Assembly: GCA_032252755.1 (NCBI GenBank)
Contig: JAVUPY010000067.1
Location: 1-64,000 of the forward strand
Direction: 5' to 3'
Origin: Terriglobia bacterium
Lineage (GTDB): Bacteria; Acidobacteriota; Terriglobia; Terriglobales; Acidobacteriaceae
Length of the DNA stretch: 64,000 nucleotides
A model generated the notes under the pieces. It saw only the letters and a list, made by a program, of their open reading frames with translations, was not told the origin of the DNA and did no database searches. This document shows positions 35,979-45,275 of the stretch, one piece after another. Each line of letters starts with the position of its first letter. The first letter of the stretch is position 1. Position numbers and translations under genes: made by a program.

Positions 35979-37802
35979 TTATGGCGTTATCAGGCCGGAC
36001 AGCACGTCAGACTGGCCGTATGGTAGGCTTCGCCGGTAAGGCGAAGACTCTGCATCCAGGCCTGTAGCAACGACGGCGGAAATCTCTATGAAATAGGTGT
36101 TGCCGGTCGTCATAACGCCGGGCGGGACCTGTATTGAATGAACTCCCCCCCCAATCCAGAGAGTTTTGGATGCTAATGTTTGTGCCACGGTGGTTCCACT
36201 GGAGTTCGCCAGCGCCGTGATGGTGACCACGTATTCTGTGGGAGTTCCGAAGGATGCGGATGGAGAGTCCCAAGCTATCACAGGGCTAGTGCCCACTCCA
36301 CTGGCATTAGACTGAAAGGAGACACTTGTTGAACTCCCGTATGCCTTGATGGTTGGGTTCAATACAGGGCCGACCAGAGGCACGATGGGAGCCGTGCTGG
36401 TAGGCAACGTTGTGTTGTAAGCAATGTTGCCGGCGGTCGCATTGTAGGCGGCAGTCGTTCCGGGCAATGTGTATGGCACCGAAACCATGTGTACGAATTC
36501 CGCGAACAATGGCCAGTTCGGAGGGAAGTAGGGATCGCCGTAAGGGATGTCTCCCAAATTCCTATCCGCCAGGTTGGGGGTGCCAGACTGGCAATCGTCG
36601 GCCAAGATGACATCTCCAGCTACATTATTGGTGAAGCCAGTGCCAGCGCTCGATGGCAGGGCCTGAACCCCCAGACACGTGGAAGAATTAGTTGCACCAG
36701 GGCCCATCAGGGGCGTGAAAGTTGCGAACTGAGAAGCGTTTACAGACAAATGAACTGTGCTGTTGTTCGTGACCGGTGTGAATGCTGCATTGAGTTGAGT
36801 CTGAACTCCATTTGGGGTGCTGAACGGGTCCGGTTGCGAATAGAAACGTTCCACAGCCTTGTAGCCGCCACCGGTTACCGTGTGGTGCACCAACTGGTAG
36901 ACAATGGCATAGTCACCTTTAGTCGAATTCAGGAGTGGAGAGGTGAGATCGATCACGTCACTAAGCGACGTGGAACCGGCGGAGCCGCTGGTAAAGAATC
37001 GCTTGTACGTTCCGGTGTTCGGTGAGTAGAAGATGGCGAAATCACTGGTCTGCCATGCTGAAGCACCGGTCATGGTAAGCGAGACTGTTGCGCTGCCTAT
37101 CGTCACTGTTGAGTCGCCGATATAATCGATGCCGGTGTCGACGGTGTTGTTCTGCGTCCAAACGAAGGTTCCCCTTCCGTCGGTCAGCCAGAAGTAACCG
37201 GTCGGAACTCCTGTAATCGAATAGGTGCCATCGGAGGCACCTGTGCCCGAGATACTGGTAAAACCACCATTCCCATTCGGTACGAGAGCCGCAAGCGCGA
37301 ACGTCGAAGCGTTCTGTGGAACATCCTGAGGGGGGGTAAATGCGCCGGTCGTATCGGTTGTATGAAAGGTAACGACGGTGGATCCAGTGACGGTTCGGGT
37401 TGGGGATGCCGACACGGTGACGACTGCCGTTGCGGATTTTGTGGTGTCGGCCTGCGAAGTTACGAGGACATGATAGGTGCCTGCCGTATTGGGAGCAGTG
37501 TAAAGGCCTGCCGAGGTAATCGTCCCGCCGCTATTGCCTTCCACGACGAGCCAATAAACCGAGGTATTGGAAGTATTAGTGACTGTGGCGGTGAAGGTAG
37601 CGCTTTCTCCAACGCCAAGACTCCTGGTTGCCGGGTTGATAGTGATGCCGACGACTTGTCCGCCGCCACCGCCACCCCCTCCGGAAGTGCTTCCGCCGCC
37701 GCAGGCGGTAAGGGTTATGGCCAGAACAACCGCCGATAAGATGCCAACACTATTACGGAGTCTAGAGCCTATGGCGCTGGGGTCAAGCGGGGTATGCTTC
37801 AT
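35979..37802 (-). CDS. Large putative lipoprotein with Ig-like region
   Basis: A 607-residue protein. The signal peptide ends in lipobox LTAC with Cys34, followed by a Gly/Ser run. Residues about 50-135 form a bacterial Ig-like fold (VGITINPATRSLGVGESATFTATV, TYHVLVTSQAD). The rest is Thr/Ser-rich beta sequence with no catalytic motif. It is probably exposed on the cell surface or in the periplasm. A single gene with terminators on its 3' side. Confidence 0.78.
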   Translation of the reverse strand: MKHTPLDPSAIGSRLRNSVGILSAVVLAITLTACGGGSTSGGGGGGGGQVVGITINPATRSLGVGESATFTATVTNTSNTSVYWLVVEGNSGGTITSAGLYTAPNTAGTYHVLVTSQADTTKSATAVVTVSASPTRTVTGSTVVTFHTTDTTGAFTPPQDVPQNASTFALAALVPNGNGGFTSISGTGASDGTYSITGVPTGYFWLTDGRGTFVWTQNNTVDTGIDYIGDSTVTIGSATVSLTMTGASAWQTSDFAIFYSPNTGTYKRFFTSGSAGSTSLSDVIDLTSPLLNSTKGDYAIVYQLVHHTVTGGGYKAVERFYSQPDPFSTPNGVQTQLNAAFTPVTNNSTVHLSVNASQFATFTPLMGPGATNSSTCLGVQALPSSAGTGFTNNVAGDVILADDCQSGTPNLADRNLGDIPYGDPYFPPNWPLFAEFVHMVSVPYTLPGTTAAYNATAGNIAYNTTLPTSTAPIVPLVGPVLNPTIKAYGSSTSVSFQSNASGVGTSPVIAWDSPSASFGTPTEYVVTITALANSSGTTVAQTLASKTLWIGGGVHSIQVPPGVMTTGNTYFIEISAVVATGLDAESSPYRRSLPYGQSDVLSGLITP

Positions 37803-38009
37803 GAGTCATGCGTCACTTTCTCCCGGGAGGTATACGAATTTTAGCGACACACGACGGTTCAATGCGAATTCTTTATTGAGCGCGAAGTTACGATAGTCAC
37901 CAAATAGTTATCATATTGGTCCAGCTTATAGATATTGCGGGATGAGTAGAAGGAAGAAAGAAAGTAGGTGTCAGGCGTTGGAGGCGCCTAGTGTTAGACG
38001 AAATCTTAG

Positions 38010-38714
38010 TTAGTCGCTAAAGATTTTTTTCCACCACGGTCGTTTTGAACGGGCGACTTCTTCTTCGTCTTCGACATAGTCGTCGAGGCCGAGGAAGCCA
38101 GTGGCGACGTGGCGGTCGTCGTCCCATACGGGGCTAGTTTCGATAACCGGTGGTTCCGACTGGATTGCGTCGTGCCAGGGAATCTCGGTTTCAATGTTGC
38201 CGTCAGGTTGCGGGATGGCTTCCGAGGGGATGTCCCAAAGTGCAGGATCGGTGCCGGAGGTTTCGTGCTCGACCCGGGATTCGGTGGGCACAGGTTCGAA
38301 AATTTCGGGGCGTTCCCAGGTAGTCGGGCCGAAGATGAACTCGGCGGGTGACTGCTCAGTAGAGGGAGCGGATTCGGTTTCCTTCAGTTGCGCCTGGTGC
38401 TGGATCGGGATTACGCTTTCGGCGACGGGCGGCAAACTTGATTCCGACTCGGGCGGTGCCGGTTCCGGGCGCACCGATTCGATCATAGGATTTGCATCCG
38501 CTGTGGGCTCGAGGACAGGGACAGCCGAGACGGGCGTTTTTCGGCGAGCGGTGATTACGAGGGCCGCGCCTTTCTGCAGGGTGGGTGCGACCACGACGGA
38601 ATCGCGGTGCTCGAATAGAGGCTGCGAAAGGGCCTGGATCGAAACGTCATTTTCATCGAGGCGCTGCTTGAGAGCCGTGGCGGTCTGGTCGTCGAATGTT
38701 TTCCAGGCTGGCAT
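38010..38714 (-). CDS. Hypothetical acidic, disordered protein
   Basis: A 234-residue protein from ATG 38714, chosen for GAGGGA 9 bp upstream; ATG 38777 would add 21 residues. A short ordered start (WKTFDDQTATALKQRLDEND) is followed by about 150 residues rich in Pro, Glu, Ser and Thr. The basic tail is SKRPWWKKIFSD. No membrane segment. The layout suggests a scaffold or linker protein; function unknown. Confidence 0.6.
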   Translation of the reverse strand: MPAWKTFDDQTATALKQRLDENDVSIQALSQPLFEHRDSVVVAPTLQKGAALVITARRKTPVSAVPVLEPTADANPMIESVRPEPAPPESESSLPPVAESVIPIQHQAQLKETESAPSTEQSPAEFIFGPTTWERPEIFEPVPTESRVEHETSGTDPALWDIPSEAIPQPDGNIETEIPWHDAIQSEPPVIETSPVWDDDRHVATGFLGLDDYVEDEEEVARSKRPWWKKIFSD

Positions 38715-38897
38715 AAGTGTTCCCTCGGCTGCTGTGGTATTTGGATGCACCTGGAGACCCGAGTGGCTGTCGATCATAGCTGAAATTTGGGCCAAACGGG
38801 GAAATCACCGCCGCTATATTCAAATGTCACTTTTTTTGGGTCGGCGGCTGTCCTAGTATGTCAGGAATCAAATCGGCGCCCCTGAACTGGAGGAACC

Positions 38898-39194
38898 ATG
38901 GTGATTGTTCTCGTACGACATAAAGTGGCTGATTATGCTCGCTGGAAGCAGGTATTCGACGGGCACTTTGGGATCCGTCATGGAGCCGGCGAGTTGAGTT
39001 GCCGGATGTTCCATAGCCATGAGAATCCGAACGATCTAGCGCTGTTTTTTGAGTGGGAGACGCTGGAGATGGCGCGTGCGTTCTTTGCGTCAGAGTCACT
39101 GAAAACCGGCATGCAGCAGTCAGGCGTCATCGGAACTCCGGAAGTGCTGTTCCTGGATGAAATAAGGTCATTGCGCCGGACTGCGGCGGATTGA
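38898..39194 (+). CDS. ABM-like dimeric alpha/beta-barrel protein
   Basis: A 98-residue protein with GGAGGAACC right before the ATG. The pattern VIVLVRHKVADYARWKQVFDGH, LALFFEWETLEMARAFF fits the antibiotic-biosynthesis-monooxygenase/cyclase ferredoxin-like fold. Members range from monooxygenases to heme or stress proteins. No partner enzyme is next to it. Confidence 0.6.
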   Translation: MVIVLVRHKVADYARWKQVFDGHFGIRHGAGELSCRMFHSHENPNDLALFFEWETLEMARAFFASESLKTGMQQSGVIGTPEVLFLDEIRSLRRTAAD

Positions 39195-39321
39195 GGGTGC
39201 CGGGCGGGTCCACAAGCAATTGCAGTTTGAATTAAGGTTTGCGTTCTACGTTCGTGAATGGAAATGTGCGCGGCGCCTGCGGCGTCGCGTTTTTTTATGC
39301 TGCGAATCGGCAACGGATACA

Positions 39322-39912
39322 ATGGCGGTCATGCGACGTATCTGTGTGTTCTGTGGATCTAGTTTGGGAGCGCGACCGGCCTACAGCGCGGCGGCGGAGC
39401 AGGTCGGACGTCACCTGGCGGACCGCGGCATTGGCTTAGTGTACGGTGGCGGAAAGATCGGGTTGATGGGCGCGCTGGCGGATGCAGCGCTGGAGTCGGG
39501 TGGAGAAGCGGTCGGAGTTATTCCCGGTCACCTGGTGACGCGAGAGATCGGACACAAAGGGCTGACGAAGATGCATGTGGTCGGCTCGATGCATGAGCGT
39601 AAGGCGATGATGGCGGACTTGTCGGATGGGTTTATTGCGCTGCCAGGTGGATTCGGAACGTTTGAAGAATTCTGCGAAGTACTGACGTGGTCACAACTGG
39701 GGCTGCATAAGAAGCCTTGCGGGTTGCTGAATGTCGAAGGATATTATTCGCCAATGCTGGAAATGTTCGATCATGCCGTAAGTGAAGGGTTCGTGCGGGG
39801 AGAGAACCGCGGGATTGTGCTGGCACACAGTGACATTGGGAGGTTAGTCGAGATGATGGAGCGGTGGGTTCCAATAAATGGGGAGAAGTGGTTGGACGCC
39901 AAAACGAGATGA
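39322..39912 (+). CDS. LOG-family protein (cytokinin riboside 5'-monophosphate phosphoribohydrolase type)
   Basis: A 196-residue Rossmann-fold protein. It carries CVFCGSSLGARPAY, LVYGGGKIGLMGALADAAL, MHERKAMM and the catalytic signature PGGFGTFEE, all diagnostic of TIGR00730/LOG. Such enzymes release free base from nucleoside monophosphates. Two close Met codons (39322 and 39331) could start it. A REP-like palindrome follows the stop by 5 bp. Confidence 0.92.
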   Translation: MAVMRRICVFCGSSLGARPAYSAAAEQVGRHLADRGIGLVYGGGKIGLMGALADAALESGGEAVGVIPGHLVTREIGHKGLTKMHVVGSMHERKAMMADLSDGFIALPGGFGTFEEFCEVLTWSQLGLHKKPCGLLNVEGYYSPMLEMFDHAVSEGFVRGENRGIVLAHSDIGRLVEMMERWVPINGEKWLDAKTR

Positions 39913-39917
39913 TCGTG

Positions 39918-39953
39918 GTGCCCACATCCGCTAACAGCGGCAGATGGGGGCAC
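39918..39953. repeat. REP-like palindrome, copy 4
   Basis: GTGCCC-ACATC-CGCT (from 39918) pairs with AGCGGCAGATGGGGGCAC (ending 39953), with small bulges. It shares the CCCACATC...GATGGGG core with the copies at 8435, 8921 and 17846. Confidence 0.65.
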
Positions 39954-39976
39954 GGAGAGGGGAAGAGAATACCGCG

Positions 39977-40351
39977 CTAAGACTCGGCGCTGCTGAATTC
40001 GTAGCGACGGATTTCCACGGCAACGGTCTGATTGTAGCCGGGGATATCGGGACGGTCTTCAGTGCGAACGACCTTACCCCAGAAGCGGACGAGCAGTGGC
40101 GGCGAGGTCATGGTGAGATCGGGGCCGAATCGCAATAGAAATTCAACCTCTTCGCCGACCGAAAGGGCACGTTTGACCCGAAAGAGCACGCCGCCGGCGC
40201 TGACGTCGAGGGTTTCGGAATCGATGTTTTGTGGGGCCGGCCAAGACCCCAGCAATTGTGTATTTAAAGTTAACGGAAAGCGGCGATGGGCACGTTTTTC
40301 GGTTTGCGAGACCATGAGGGAACTGCCGGATATGGGAGACAGGGTTTCCAT
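39977..40351 (-). CDS. PilZ domain protein (second copy)
   Basis: A 124-residue PilZ protein with both ligand motifs: R20-AHR-R24 and D49-VSAGG54. Start taken as 40351; an ATG at 40363 adds four residues. It is divergent from the YdcF gene, with a 20-bp palindrome between. It shares only general fold with the PilZ protein at 26587. Binding of c-di-GMP is likely from the motifs. Confidence 0.82.
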   Translation of the reverse strand: METLSPISGSSLMVSQTEKRAHRRFPLTLNTQLLGSWPAPQNIDSETLDVSAGGVLFRVKRALSVGEEVEFLLRFGPDLTMTSPPLLVRFWGKVVRTEDRPDIPGYNQTVAVEIRRYEFSSAES

Positions 40352-40426
40352 AAGGATCCACATAAGTGGTGAGCAAATGGCTTTCCGTTGAATTGGCGAT
40401 CTGTGAAAATCGGGCGACGGCTAACC

Positions 40427-40446
40427 TAAGTTGCTGCAACAACTTA
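40427..40446. promoter_or_regulatory. Palindrome between PilZ and YdcF genes
   Basis: TAAGTTG-CTGCAA-CAACTTA is a perfect 7-bp inverted repeat. Downstream, TGTGCAAGTTT (40488-40498) is a half copy of the 14-mer seen at 26453 and 29449. Confidence 0.45.
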
Positions 40447-40575
40447 GCTTGGATACCGGATTGGTTCGCGCCGGAGTGGAAAATCTGTGTGCAAGTTTTT
40501 ATCTCTTATATGAAGACGATTATTCATTTCGTTTCAGAATAGCGACGCCGCGGAATTACGGGAAAGCAGGTCAGT

Positions 40576-41184
40576 TTGAGACGATTCGGACACTTTAGTC
40601 TGATTTTGCTGGCGAGTTTGGGCGCACTTGTGATCCTGGTGACGGTGACGCCACTGGTCTCCTGGTGGGCTGGTTGTCTTGCAAGGCCGTGGGATGATGC
40701 ACGCGGCGATACGCTGATCGTGCTTTCGGGCAGCGGGAACGAACGCATCATTGGTTATGGAACCTACCTGCGGTGTCAGTACGCAATTTTTGCGTGGCAG
40801 GAAGGCGGATTCAGCCGCATCGTGGTTACGGGCAGCGGTACGGGCGAACCCGAAGCCGTGGCCATGAAACGCTTCCTGGTCGCGGAAGGAGTGCCTGAGT
40901 CAGCGATTCTCGCTGAGCCGCGAGCGACGAGTACCCGCGAAAATGCGCTGTATACGAAAGAGCTTTTGCAGGGTGGCGGTGGGAAATTGGTCCTGCTGAC
41001 CAGCGACTACCATAGCTATCGTGCGACCCGAACGTTCAGGAAGGTGGGACTGAACGTCACAACGCGCCCGGTTCCGGATGTCGGGAAGAGGGCGACACGC
41101 GTTTTGAATCGGTGGCCCGGGTTTGTGGAGTTGTGTGTGGAAACGGTGAAGATCGGGTATTACAAGATGCGAGGTTGGATGTAA
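40576..41184 (+). CDS. YdcF/SanA-family (DUF218) membrane protein
   Basis: A 202-residue protein with an N-terminal membrane segment (about 8-30) and a DUF218 domain: DTLIVLSGSG, RIVVTGSGTGEPEA, EPRATSTRENALYT and LLTSDYHSYRA. Members of this fold are linked to envelope and polysaccharide processes. Start is TTG at 40576 after GCAGG. Two hairpins follow. Its place next to the exosortase locus suggests, but does not prove, a link. Confidence 0.82.
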   Translation: MRRFGHFSLILLASLGALVILVTVTPLVSWWAGCLARPWDDARGDTLIVLSGSGNERIIGYGTYLRCQYAIFAWQEGGFSRIVVTGSGTGEPEAVAMKRFLVAEGVPESAILAEPRATSTRENALYTKELLQGGGGKLVLLTSDYHSYRATRTFRKVGLNVTTRPVPDVGKRATRVLNRWPGFVELCVETVKIGYYKMRGWM

Positions 41185-41198
41185 CTCCGAAAAAGAGT

Positions 41199-41252
41199 CG
41201 CCCCGCTGGATAGCGGGGCGATGCGCAAACAGGCGACTTCTCAGATCGCCTG
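41199..41252. terminator. Tandem hairpins between convergent genes
   Basis: CGCCCCGCT-GGAT-AGCGGGGCG (41199-41220) and CAGGCGA/TCGCCTG (41230-41252) lie between the YdcF gene and the end of the PrsT-like gene. Neither has a strong T-run on the plus strand. Confidence 0.6.
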
Positions 41253-41257
41253 GAAAC

Positions 41258-43543
41258 CTATCCTTTGATTCCTGAAAGGGCCTGTTTAATGGCAGCGGCA
41301 TTCGGGCCGTTGGGCGCCAACTCCAGGGCCTTCTTCAAGTGCATAGTTGCCTTGTCGGGCTGTGACGTCTTGTCGTAAGTCAGACCGAGATGGTACTGCA
41401 CGGTTGCATTATCGGGGGACTTCTTGGCTGCCTCCTCGAACAGATCGCGCGCGGAACCATAAACGCCCTTCAGGTAAAAGGCCCAGCCAAGCGTGTCGGC
41501 GACATTCGGGTTGTCGGGCAGTCCGCGACGTGCTGTTTGCGCAAGGCTGAGGGCTACGTCCAAGTTTCCGCCGTGGGTCATCATGAGATACGCGAGATTG
41601 TTCGCGGCCAGCGGGTAATCGGGTTTCACCTGCAGCGCCTGTTCATAAAGCTGCTGGGCTTTCTGGAAGTCTCCGCGGGATTCCTCGAGGGTTCCCAGCA
41701 TGATCATCGGAATGGGATTTCGAGGATTCGCCTGGATCAGTTTTTGGTAATTTGCCGCGGCGCTATTGATATCTCCATTGCTGACGTCCATCTGCGCGAT
41801 CTGCAGAATGGCGGCATTGTTATTGGGGTTGATGCTAAGCGCATGCTGGAAGGAACTCTTTGCGGAATTCAAATCGCCGCTGCGTGCCTGCGTCTCGCCA
41901 AGCAGTGCCCAATACGTATCGTTCTGCGGCGCTTTGGCGATTTGTTGATTGATGCGGGCGATCAACTTCGCCGCTGGGCGTTTCTGGATGTTGTAGAGAT
42001 CGCTGAGGCCGACGAGTCCCTCGGTCCAATTGGGATCCTTGTTGAGCGCGGTCTCAAACAACTTTTCGGCTTCCGCATATTTTTTCTGATGCGTATCCCA
42101 AATCGCCATCTTGCTGTACCCGACCGGGCTGTTGGGAGCCAGCGAGATCGCTTTGTTCAGATCGGCCTCTACGGCTGCGGTATCCTTCTGCGCTGATTCG
42201 GCATTGGCACGGAAGATATACCCTGCGGGATCATTCGGGCGCAGACGGATGATCTGTTCGGCCGAGGAGCGAAGCAGGTCGGCGTCACCTTTACGCATGC
42301 CGACAGCGGCAAGGTACTGCTGCGCTTCGAGGATGTTGGGATTGAGCCGCACGGTTTCGCGCCATTCGGATTCCGCCCGACCTGGGTCGCCGCTCATGTC
42401 GAATGCCCGCCCGAGTTGCAGGTGGGCGGTGGCATTGTCGGCCTGATCCTTGATTGCGGCCTGGAGCAGGTTGATGGCGTCGTTGTATTTGCCTTGTCCG
42501 ATCAGGATGCGGCCCTTCAGAACCTCAGCATCCGGGTCCTTCTTGTTATCGTCGAGAATTTGATCGACAAGTTTTGTGGCCTCATCAGTCTGCTTCCGTG
42601 CCAGCAGAAGCTCGATGTACGCCTTCTCGGTTTTGAGATCCTTCGGATGTTCCTTGTAGAGGGATTGGAACTCGGCGAGCCCCTTGTCCACATTTCCGGT
42701 GGCTAAGTAGAATTCACCGAGCAAGCGGTAGCCGTCAGGGTTGTTCGCAAAAGTCGTCTTGGCATTTTTCAGCAACTGCTCGGCATCGGTCGAGCGATTC
42801 GTGGCCAGGTAAAACCGTGACAGCGCGAGATAGGGCGCGATGGACTGCGGGTCGGCGGCGACCGCTTCTTTAAAGGCCCTTTCAGCCGCCGGGAAGTTCT
42901 GTTCCGAGGCGTAGAGATTTCCCAGGCTGAGCCGGGCAATAGTCAACTTAGGGTCCATGGCTATTGCCTTCTTGAGACTCTGTTCGGCGTCCGCGGTCTG
43001 CTTCATCCGAGCCTGAAGAAGTCCCATCTGGACGCACATGTTGGGATTGTTCGGGTCAAGCTGAATGGCCTTGTCCATTTCGGCTTTGGCTTCCGGAAGT
43101 TTATTCTGACCTGCGTTCACGCTGGCAAGCAATGCGTGTGCAACGGCATTCTTCGGGTCTTTCGCAAGGACCGAGTTCGCTGCCTGTTCGGCTTCAAACC
43201 AGTTGCGACTCGCAGCGTAGAGCCCTCCGAGATCGAGTTGTGCTTGCGTGTAATCGGGCTTCAGTTCTACGGTACGCTTCAATTCGCTGAAGGCGCCTCG
43301 AAAGTTGGCTGTTCCGATGTAAGCCTTTGAAAGCTTGTAATGAGCTTCGGCGAACTTCGGATCGATCTGGACGGCGTTCTGGTATTGGATGGCCGCTTCC
43401 TTGAACTGCTTCTTGTCCAGATAGCGGTTGCCGCTTTCCAGGTACTTCTGTTTTTCAACGTTCGGATCGCCCTTGCAGGCTACGAGCGTCAACAGCAGCA
43501 CGACGCCAAACAGCAGAATTGCGATTTTCCTCAACGAAGTCAT
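41258..43543 (-). CDS. prsT: TPR lipoprotein of the PEP-CTERM system (PrsT-like)
   Basis: A 761-residue lipoprotein starting at 43543 (GATGAGGGG upstream). Lipobox LVAC with Cys23, then about twenty TPR units filling the protein (AAIQYQNAVQIDPKFAEAHYKL and many like it). It is the last gene of the leftward exosortase operon. PrsT-type proteins accompany exosortase loci; a scaffold role between export machinery and polymer is inferred, by analogy with TPR proteins such as AlgK/BcsC. The frame upstream of 43543 looks non-coding. Confidence 0.85.
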   Translation of the reverse strand: MTSLRKIAILLFGVVLLLTLVACKGDPNVEKQKYLESGNRYLDKKQFKEAAIQYQNAVQIDPKFAEAHYKLSKAYIGTANFRGAFSELKRTVELKPDYTQAQLDLGGLYAASRNWFEAEQAANSVLAKDPKNAVAHALLASVNAGQNKLPEAKAEMDKAIQLDPNNPNMCVQMGLLQARMKQTADAEQSLKKAIAMDPKLTIARLSLGNLYASEQNFPAAERAFKEAVAADPQSIAPYLALSRFYLATNRSTDAEQLLKNAKTTFANNPDGYRLLGEFYLATGNVDKGLAEFQSLYKEHPKDLKTEKAYIELLLARKQTDEATKLVDQILDDNKKDPDAEVLKGRILIGQGKYNDAINLLQAAIKDQADNATAHLQLGRAFDMSGDPGRAESEWRETVRLNPNILEAQQYLAAVGMRKGDADLLRSSAEQIIRLRPNDPAGYIFRANAESAQKDTAAVEADLNKAISLAPNSPVGYSKMAIWDTHQKKYAEAEKLFETALNKDPNWTEGLVGLSDLYNIQKRPAAKLIARINQQIAKAPQNDTYWALLGETQARSGDLNSAKSSFQHALSINPNNNAAILQIAQMDVSNGDINSAAANYQKLIQANPRNPIPMIMLGTLEESRGDFQKAQQLYEQALQVKPDYPLAANNLAYLMMTHGGNLDVALSLAQTARRGLPDNPNVADTLGWAFYLKGVYGSARDLFEEAAKKSPDNATVQYHLGLTYDKTSQPDKATMHLKKALELAPNGPNAAAIKQALSGIKG

Positions 43544-43612
43544 CCCCTCATCTCCATTTTTTCGGGCAACGGCTGGTCGGCCCGTTCCACCTTTTTGCAA
43601 AAGCACTACTCA

Positions 43613-44266
43613 TTACTTCGGAATGTAAGCATTCAGCATTGGGAACAAAGTTTGGGCGAACTCTACGGCTCGCGCCTGGCTCTGTTCCACCGTTTCGTTG
43701 GGGAGGATTGGCGTCACCAAGCGAACCATACCGCCGTCCGACCGGTTCATGCGAATCGAATCGGCGATGAGATAGAACTTCGCGGCGTACTCACTTGCGG
43801 TTACCCGGCCATGTGCCTGGTACCAGTACATGACTAACTGCTTGTCAGACCCCTGTGCTACGACGTAGCGATTAACACGGATGGACTTGCCGGGTGCAAC
43901 CGGAATCCATACACGGTCAGATTCCAATGGAGTCCATCCAGAACCGGGAAGGCAGTTCTTGGGCGAGTGAATCGTATCGCCGGTACGCTGGCTGATGTAA
44001 TAAGCGATGAAAAGATCGACTGGCTGCCGCACCGGGCTGGTGTAGAGGCGGGACAGGAAATGTCCGTCTCCCAGCACCTCGCGCACGCTGGGACTGATTG
44101 GTTCGGGCCTGCCCTGCCATGTATCGATCGTGTAGGGAAGCTTTTCGAGATCCTGATATTTTGCTTGGAACTCGACCCGTCCACGCGCCTGCAGCAGACC
44201 CGCGGTGGCTAGCAATAGTACCGAGACAATCAAAACACGAGTGCTGGACAGTTTCGAACTCTTCAT
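43613..44266 (-). CDS. epsI: Exosortase-associated EpsI-family protein
   Basis: A 217-residue protein with one N-terminal membrane segment (about 10-26) and the EpsI signature HSPKNCLPGSGW, plus QLVMYWYQAHGR and a conserved DSIRMNRSDGGMVR. In some species EpsI is fused to exosortase; here it follows it with a 4-bp overlap. It is needed for polymer production in related loci, but the biochemical role is unknown. Confidence 0.92.
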   Translation of the reverse strand: MKSSKLSSTRVLIVSVLLLATAGLLQARGRVEFQAKYQDLEKLPYTIDTWQGRPEPISPSVREVLGDGHFLSRLYTSPVRQPVDLFIAYYISQRTGDTIHSPKNCLPGSGWTPLESDRVWIPVAPGKSIRVNRYVVAQGSDKQLVMYWYQAHGRVTASEYAAKFYLIADSIRMNRSDGGMVRLVTPILPNETVEQSQARAVEFAQTLFPMLNAYIPK

Positions 44267-45159
44267 TGGGCTCTCGCAATCTTCAGTTTCGGAATGAGAC
44301 TCAGGGCCTTATGGGTAATGAAGAGCAGACACATGGAAACCAGGAAAATCAGCCAGCCGGAGAATTCGTGGAAGAATCCAAGCGCTCGGTCAGGATTCCA
44401 GTACTGAACCATTAAACCGGTTCCGAAGATCCGGAAGCCGTTGGCGAAGACCGCGATGGGGATTGCCGCCAGCGCGAGGATGACGCGCATGGCCACGCGA
44501 TCGTCCACGAAGTAGCCATAGATGATGGCGAGGGTTCCCAGGCTGAGCAGGGAGCGGATCCCGCTGCAGGCCTCGGCGACCTCCAGCGGCATGGCGGGAA
44601 GCGCGATGATGTTGCCTTCGCGGAAAACCGGAATCCCGACCAACTGAAGCGAAGCCGCGGCCAATTTGGCGGCGAGTGTCTGCAGCGGCAACGTCATCTG
44701 CGCGAATAGTATGGCTGGAATTGGAACCATCAAGAAAAGGAACAGCCATGGGAACAGCAGTACTCTGAAGTATAGCCATCCCAAGAAGTAGATGATCAGC
44801 CCCGCCAAGAAAAGGATTAATGACACACGGGCGACGAATAGTTCTGCGCCAAGGCTGCCTAGGATCACCAGCGATAGGGAGCCGACTATCACCGGGAATC
44901 CCCAGTTGGAAGGCTCGATTGCGAGAGCTGAAAGTTCCTTACGTTTTGTCCAGACAATGAAGGCTGAGAAGAGCGGAACGATGAAGCCGTGCGAGAAGTT
45001 TGGGTCATCGCTCCAGTCCCTAATAAGACGCCACACGACGTCGTAGTAGACCGCCGCGATCAAGGCCAGGAGCAGCAGCAGTTTCCACGAGAGTAATGCC
45101 CCCCTTAATTCTTGCCGGTTGGATGCGGGTTGTTCGGCAACTGCTTGCGAGAGGTCCAT
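44263..45159 (-). CDS. xrtA: Exosortase (EpsH/XrtA type)
   Basis: A 298-residue protein with about eight membrane helices. The catalytic triad candidates are Cys198 in EACSGIRSL, Arg243 in NGFRIFG and His264 in FHEFSGW. Exosortases cut PEP-CTERM proteins near the membrane and pass them to the surface or polymer. It is first in the leftward operon, 40 bp after a sigma-54-like promoter. The PEP-CTERM protein at 30885 is a candidate substrate. The A-type assignment rests on context. Confidence 0.93.
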   Translation of the reverse strand: MDLSQAVAEQPASNRQELRGALLSWKLLLLLALIAAVYYDVVWRLIRDWSDDPNFSHGFIVPLFSAFIVWTKRKELSALAIEPSNWGFPVIVGSLSLVILGSLGAELFVARVSLILFLAGLIIYFLGWLYFRVLLFPWLFLFLMVPIPAILFAQMTLPLQTLAAKLAAASLQLVGIPVFREGNIIALPAMPLEVAEACSGIRSLLSLGTLAIIYGYFVDDRVAMRVILALAAIPIAVFANGFRIFGTGLMVQYWNPDRALGFFHEFSGWLIFLVSMCLLFITHKALSLIPKLKIARAQ

Positions 45160-45198
45160 TTAGGCGTCCTGAACGTGAGTTTTGCCGCAAGAAGAACT

Positions 45199-45215
45199 AG
45201 CAATTCGGGTTCCAG
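45199..45215 (-). promoter_or_regulatory. Sigma-54 promoter of the exosortase operon
   Basis: On the minus strand CTGGAACCCGAATTGCT has GG and GC spaced by 10 bp and matches YTGGCACGRNNNTTGCW except at three positions. Transcription would start near 45188, about 30 bp before the exosortase start. Confidence 0.6.
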
Positions 45216-45275
45216 CATAGCTGGGCAGGCGCGCTCAGTTTTCAAGAGGTTGCGGCGGAAACTGAGGCGGAAAGT

